NCBI GenBank assembly: GCA_005240025.1
Contig: SBBK01000236.1
Location: forward strand, 1-7,230
Length of the DNA stretch: 7,230 nt
Source of the DNA: an archaeon
GTDB lineage: Archaea; Thermoproteota; Nitrososphaeria; Nitrososphaerales; Nitrosopumilaceae
Reading direction: 5' to 3'
A model generated the notes under the pieces. The model was not told the DNA's origin, made no database searches, and saw only the letters and a program-made list of their open reading frames with translations. Positions 5,846 through 7,230 of the stretch are shown here, piece by piece (the first letter of the stretch is position 1; every line of letters starts with the position of its first letter). The position numbers and the translations under genes are program-made.

Positions 5846-7099
5846 ATGGCAGGCGAAAATAATTTCCAGGTTGTCAACATCAGGGTTACTTTCAAAAATC
5901 TTCCAATTCACAAGCTAGAAAAATTTGCATTCAAAGACATCAAGGCAGCCTCCGACGCATTTATGAAAATTCCAGGCATCTCAGAATGCGTAATAATTCA
6001 GACAGGAAGCCGTGTCGAGGTATTTACGGTGAAAAACCTGCAAGAAATAGATGTGCCAGATGTGAGGCGAACCGAAGGGCAGACACTTGTCATTCACAAA
6101 ATTAGAGACACCTGGGCATCGCTGACCCAGCTGGACCAGTATGATTTGGATCACCTGGACCAGATCCTCGAAGTCTATGAAGATTCTGACGTTTACCTCC
6201 ACCTGACAAGGCTGGCATCGGGTCTGGATTCCATAGTTGTGGGAAACGAGACAATTCTTGATGAAATCAAGGCTGCAATCTCAAATGCCAGACTAGCCAG
6301 GACATCAGGCATGGTACTAAACAAGTTGTTTGACACAGTTATTCGGGTGGCAACACGCATCAGAGAAGAAACCGGAATAAGTAAAGGCGCAATATCGGTT
6401 GGCGATATTGCGGTAAAAACTGCGCAAGACCTGGCAGGACTGGATGCAAAAAAGCGCGTTTTGCTCGTAGGAACTGGTGAGACAGCGGCCATGGTTGCCA
6501 AATCCCTTGGCAAAAAAGGAGTTGCCTTTGACGTCACCAGCAAAACCATTGAGCGGGCCACAGGATTTTCAAAAACTCTTGGCGGCAAACCGATAAGTTT
6601 TGAAGATGTGCTAAAAGGATTTGACAAATTCGATATCGTTTTTGTTGCCACCACTGCAGACTATTTTATCATCATGTATGACAAATTAAAGATAGTTCTT
6701 GGAAACAAAAAGACAGGAACCATGATACTGGATGTGTCAGACCCCAGAGCAGTGGACGAAAAGATATCCTCGCTCCCAGGAACCAAGTTGATGTTCAGGG
6801 ATCAGATAACTGAAATGGATGACAGGGATCTAAACGCCATAAAAGACAAAGTTCTCGCAGTAGAAAAACAGATAGAAAAAGAGGTACCTGTCATCGAGGC
6901 TGCAATGAGGCAGGTAAAACCAGAACCCATAGTTCGAGGGGTTTTTGCCAGCGCAGATACCATAAGGAAAAGAGAGCTGGAAAAGGCACTGCAAATGCTA
7001 GGGGAAACAGATGAGAGAAAGATAAAGATCATCGAGGAGCTAACAAAGGCAGTTGTGGAAAACATTATTGTTACACCTGCGGAAAAAAAGTCAGACTAG
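5846..7099 (+). CDS. hemA: Glutamyl-tRNA reductase with the catalytic cysteine position occupied by glycine
   Basis: A 417-residue GluTR, normal length for the family. It reduces Glu-tRNA(Glu) with NADPH to glutamate-1-semialdehyde, the first committed step of C5-pathway tetrapyrrole synthesis (heme, siroheme, cobamides). The N-terminal catalytic domain (about 7-160) has HLTRLASGLDSIVVG (119-133), where H119 matches the essential His of the family. RIREETGISKGAISVG (171-186) is also typical. The NADPH domain begins VLLVGTGETAAMVAKSL (205-221). The linker LDVSDPRAVD (295-304) and a long helical dimerisation domain (about 320-405, with IRKRELEKALQMLGE) complete it. The active-site segment reads IIQTGSRVEVF (50-60). 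The family motif STCNRxExY would place the thioester-forming Cys at G54; T53 and R56 are kept. The nearest Cys is C48. The family's GExQI segment is also altered, to GNETI (133-137). The start is ATG 5846, 2 bases after the preceding stop, with no good ribosome site. Confidence 0.93.
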   Translation: MAGENNFQVVNIRVTFKNLPIHKLEKFAFKDIKAASDAFMKIPGISECVIIQTGSRVEVFTVKNLQEIDVPDVRRTEGQTLVIHKIRDTWASLTQLDQYDLDHLDQILEVYEDSDVYLHLTRLASGLDSIVVGNETILDEIKAAISNARLARTSGMVLNKLFDTVIRVATRIREETGISKGAISVGDIAVKTAQDLAGLDAKKRVLLVGTGETAAMVAKSLGKKGVAFDVTSKTIERATGFSKTLGGKPISFEDVLKGFDKFDIVFVATTADYFIIMYDKLKIVLGNKKTGTMILDVSDPRAVDEKISSLPGTKLMFRDQITEMDDRDLNAIKDKVLAVEKQIEKEVPVIEAAMRQVKPEPIVRGVFASADTIRKRELEKALQMLGETDERKIKIIEELTKAVVENIIVTPAEKKSD

Positions 7100-7101
7100 A
7101 C

Positions 7102-7149
7102 CTCGGGGCGAGAGAAATACCGTTTGATTTCTCGGGTGGAGAAAAAATA
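7102..7149. repeat. Short imperfect direct repeat with a hairpin after hemA
   Basis: Two related units begin CTCGGG and continue GAGA...AAATA, at 7102-7119 and 7131-7149. Across them GAGAAAT (7112-7118) can pair with ATTTCTC (7127-7133) around an 8-base loop. No T-run follows the stem, so it is not a clear terminator. It fills most of the gap between hemA and the next start and may be an RNA or regulatory structure, or chance. Confidence 0.3.
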
Positions 7150-7171
7150 GACCAGATCGTTCATAAAAATA

Positions 7172-7230
7172 ATGAAACAAAATATATTCAACTGGTTTTT
7201 TTATCAGATCGATGCCTTCACTGGTATGCA
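7172..7230 (+). CDS. Probable PhzF-family protein, N-terminus only
   Basis: From ATG 7172 the frame stays open to the window edge for 19 codons and reads MKQNIFNWFFYQIDAFTGM. The YQIDAFT motif close to the N-terminus is the characteristic opening of PhzF-like isomerases/epimerases (family form: YQVDAFT followed by F.GNPA). These are cytosolic enzymes of the diaminopimelate-epimerase fold whose substrates are often unknown. The catalytic Glu and the rest of the protein are outside the window. A weak A/T-rich TATA-like stretch (7142-7149) lies about 26 bases upstream, suggesting its own leaderless transcript after hemA. The identification depends on one short motif. Confidence 0.6.
   Translation, partial: MKQNIFNWFFYQIDAFTGM

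Noticed and set aside
6193..6654. 153-residue minus-strand frame within hemA, and similar antisense frames at 5981-6202 and 6802-7065
   Set aside because: They are antisense shadows of the clearly coding hemA frame and have no domain-like pattern.
7196..7202. T7 run as an archaeal terminator for hemA
   Set aside because: It falls inside the PhzF-like coding start (Trp-Phe-Phe-Tyr codons), so it is more likely coding sequence.

Overview
The window looks like the chromosome of an ammonia-oxidising archaeon (Nitrososphaerota, probably Nitrosopumilales). This rests on three things. The glutamyl-tRNA reductase is of the divergent archaeal kind. Start codons (ATG and TTG) mostly sit about 26-28 bases after TATA-like boxes and lack a Shine-Dalgarno sequence, which is the pattern of leaderless archaeal transcripts. 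The truncated DDE transposase resembles integrase-type transposases common in archaea. No database search was possible, so the lineage is inferred.

Left part (1-4613, all minus strand, visibly AT-rich): a surface-glycan cassette. Read in its own direction it holds a Wzx-like lipid-linked oligosaccharide flippase (4613-3123), a FlaA1/CapD-type nucleotide-sugar 4,6-dehydratase (3011-2133), a SAM-dependent methyltransferase (1976-1137), and a GT4 glycosyltransferase that runs off the left edge (918-1). Together they could make a modified deoxysugar, add and methylate sugars on a lipid carrier, and flip the product outward for S-layer or other surface glycosylation. Gaps of 111-218 bases, each with a TATA-like box before the next start, suggest separate transcription rather than one tight operon.

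Middle (4614-5243): the junction between the two gene blocks. It is occupied by a 522-base remnant of an insertion element. Near-perfect 19-base inverted repeats (18/19 matches) enclose a transposase fragment that keeps only the first of the three catalytic acidic residues.

Right part (5244-7230, plus strand, higher GC): conserved-looking housekeeping genes. An Ala/Glu-rich coiled-coil protein of unknown function lies 2 bases before hemA (glutamyl-tRNA reductase, first committed step of tetrapyrrole synthesis). The last 59 bases are the start of a probable PhzF-family protein.

The most notable observation is that the HemA active-site motif reads T-G-S-R where the family has T-C-N-R. The catalytic cysteine is a glycine, although the rest of the protein, including the active-site histidine, is preserved.
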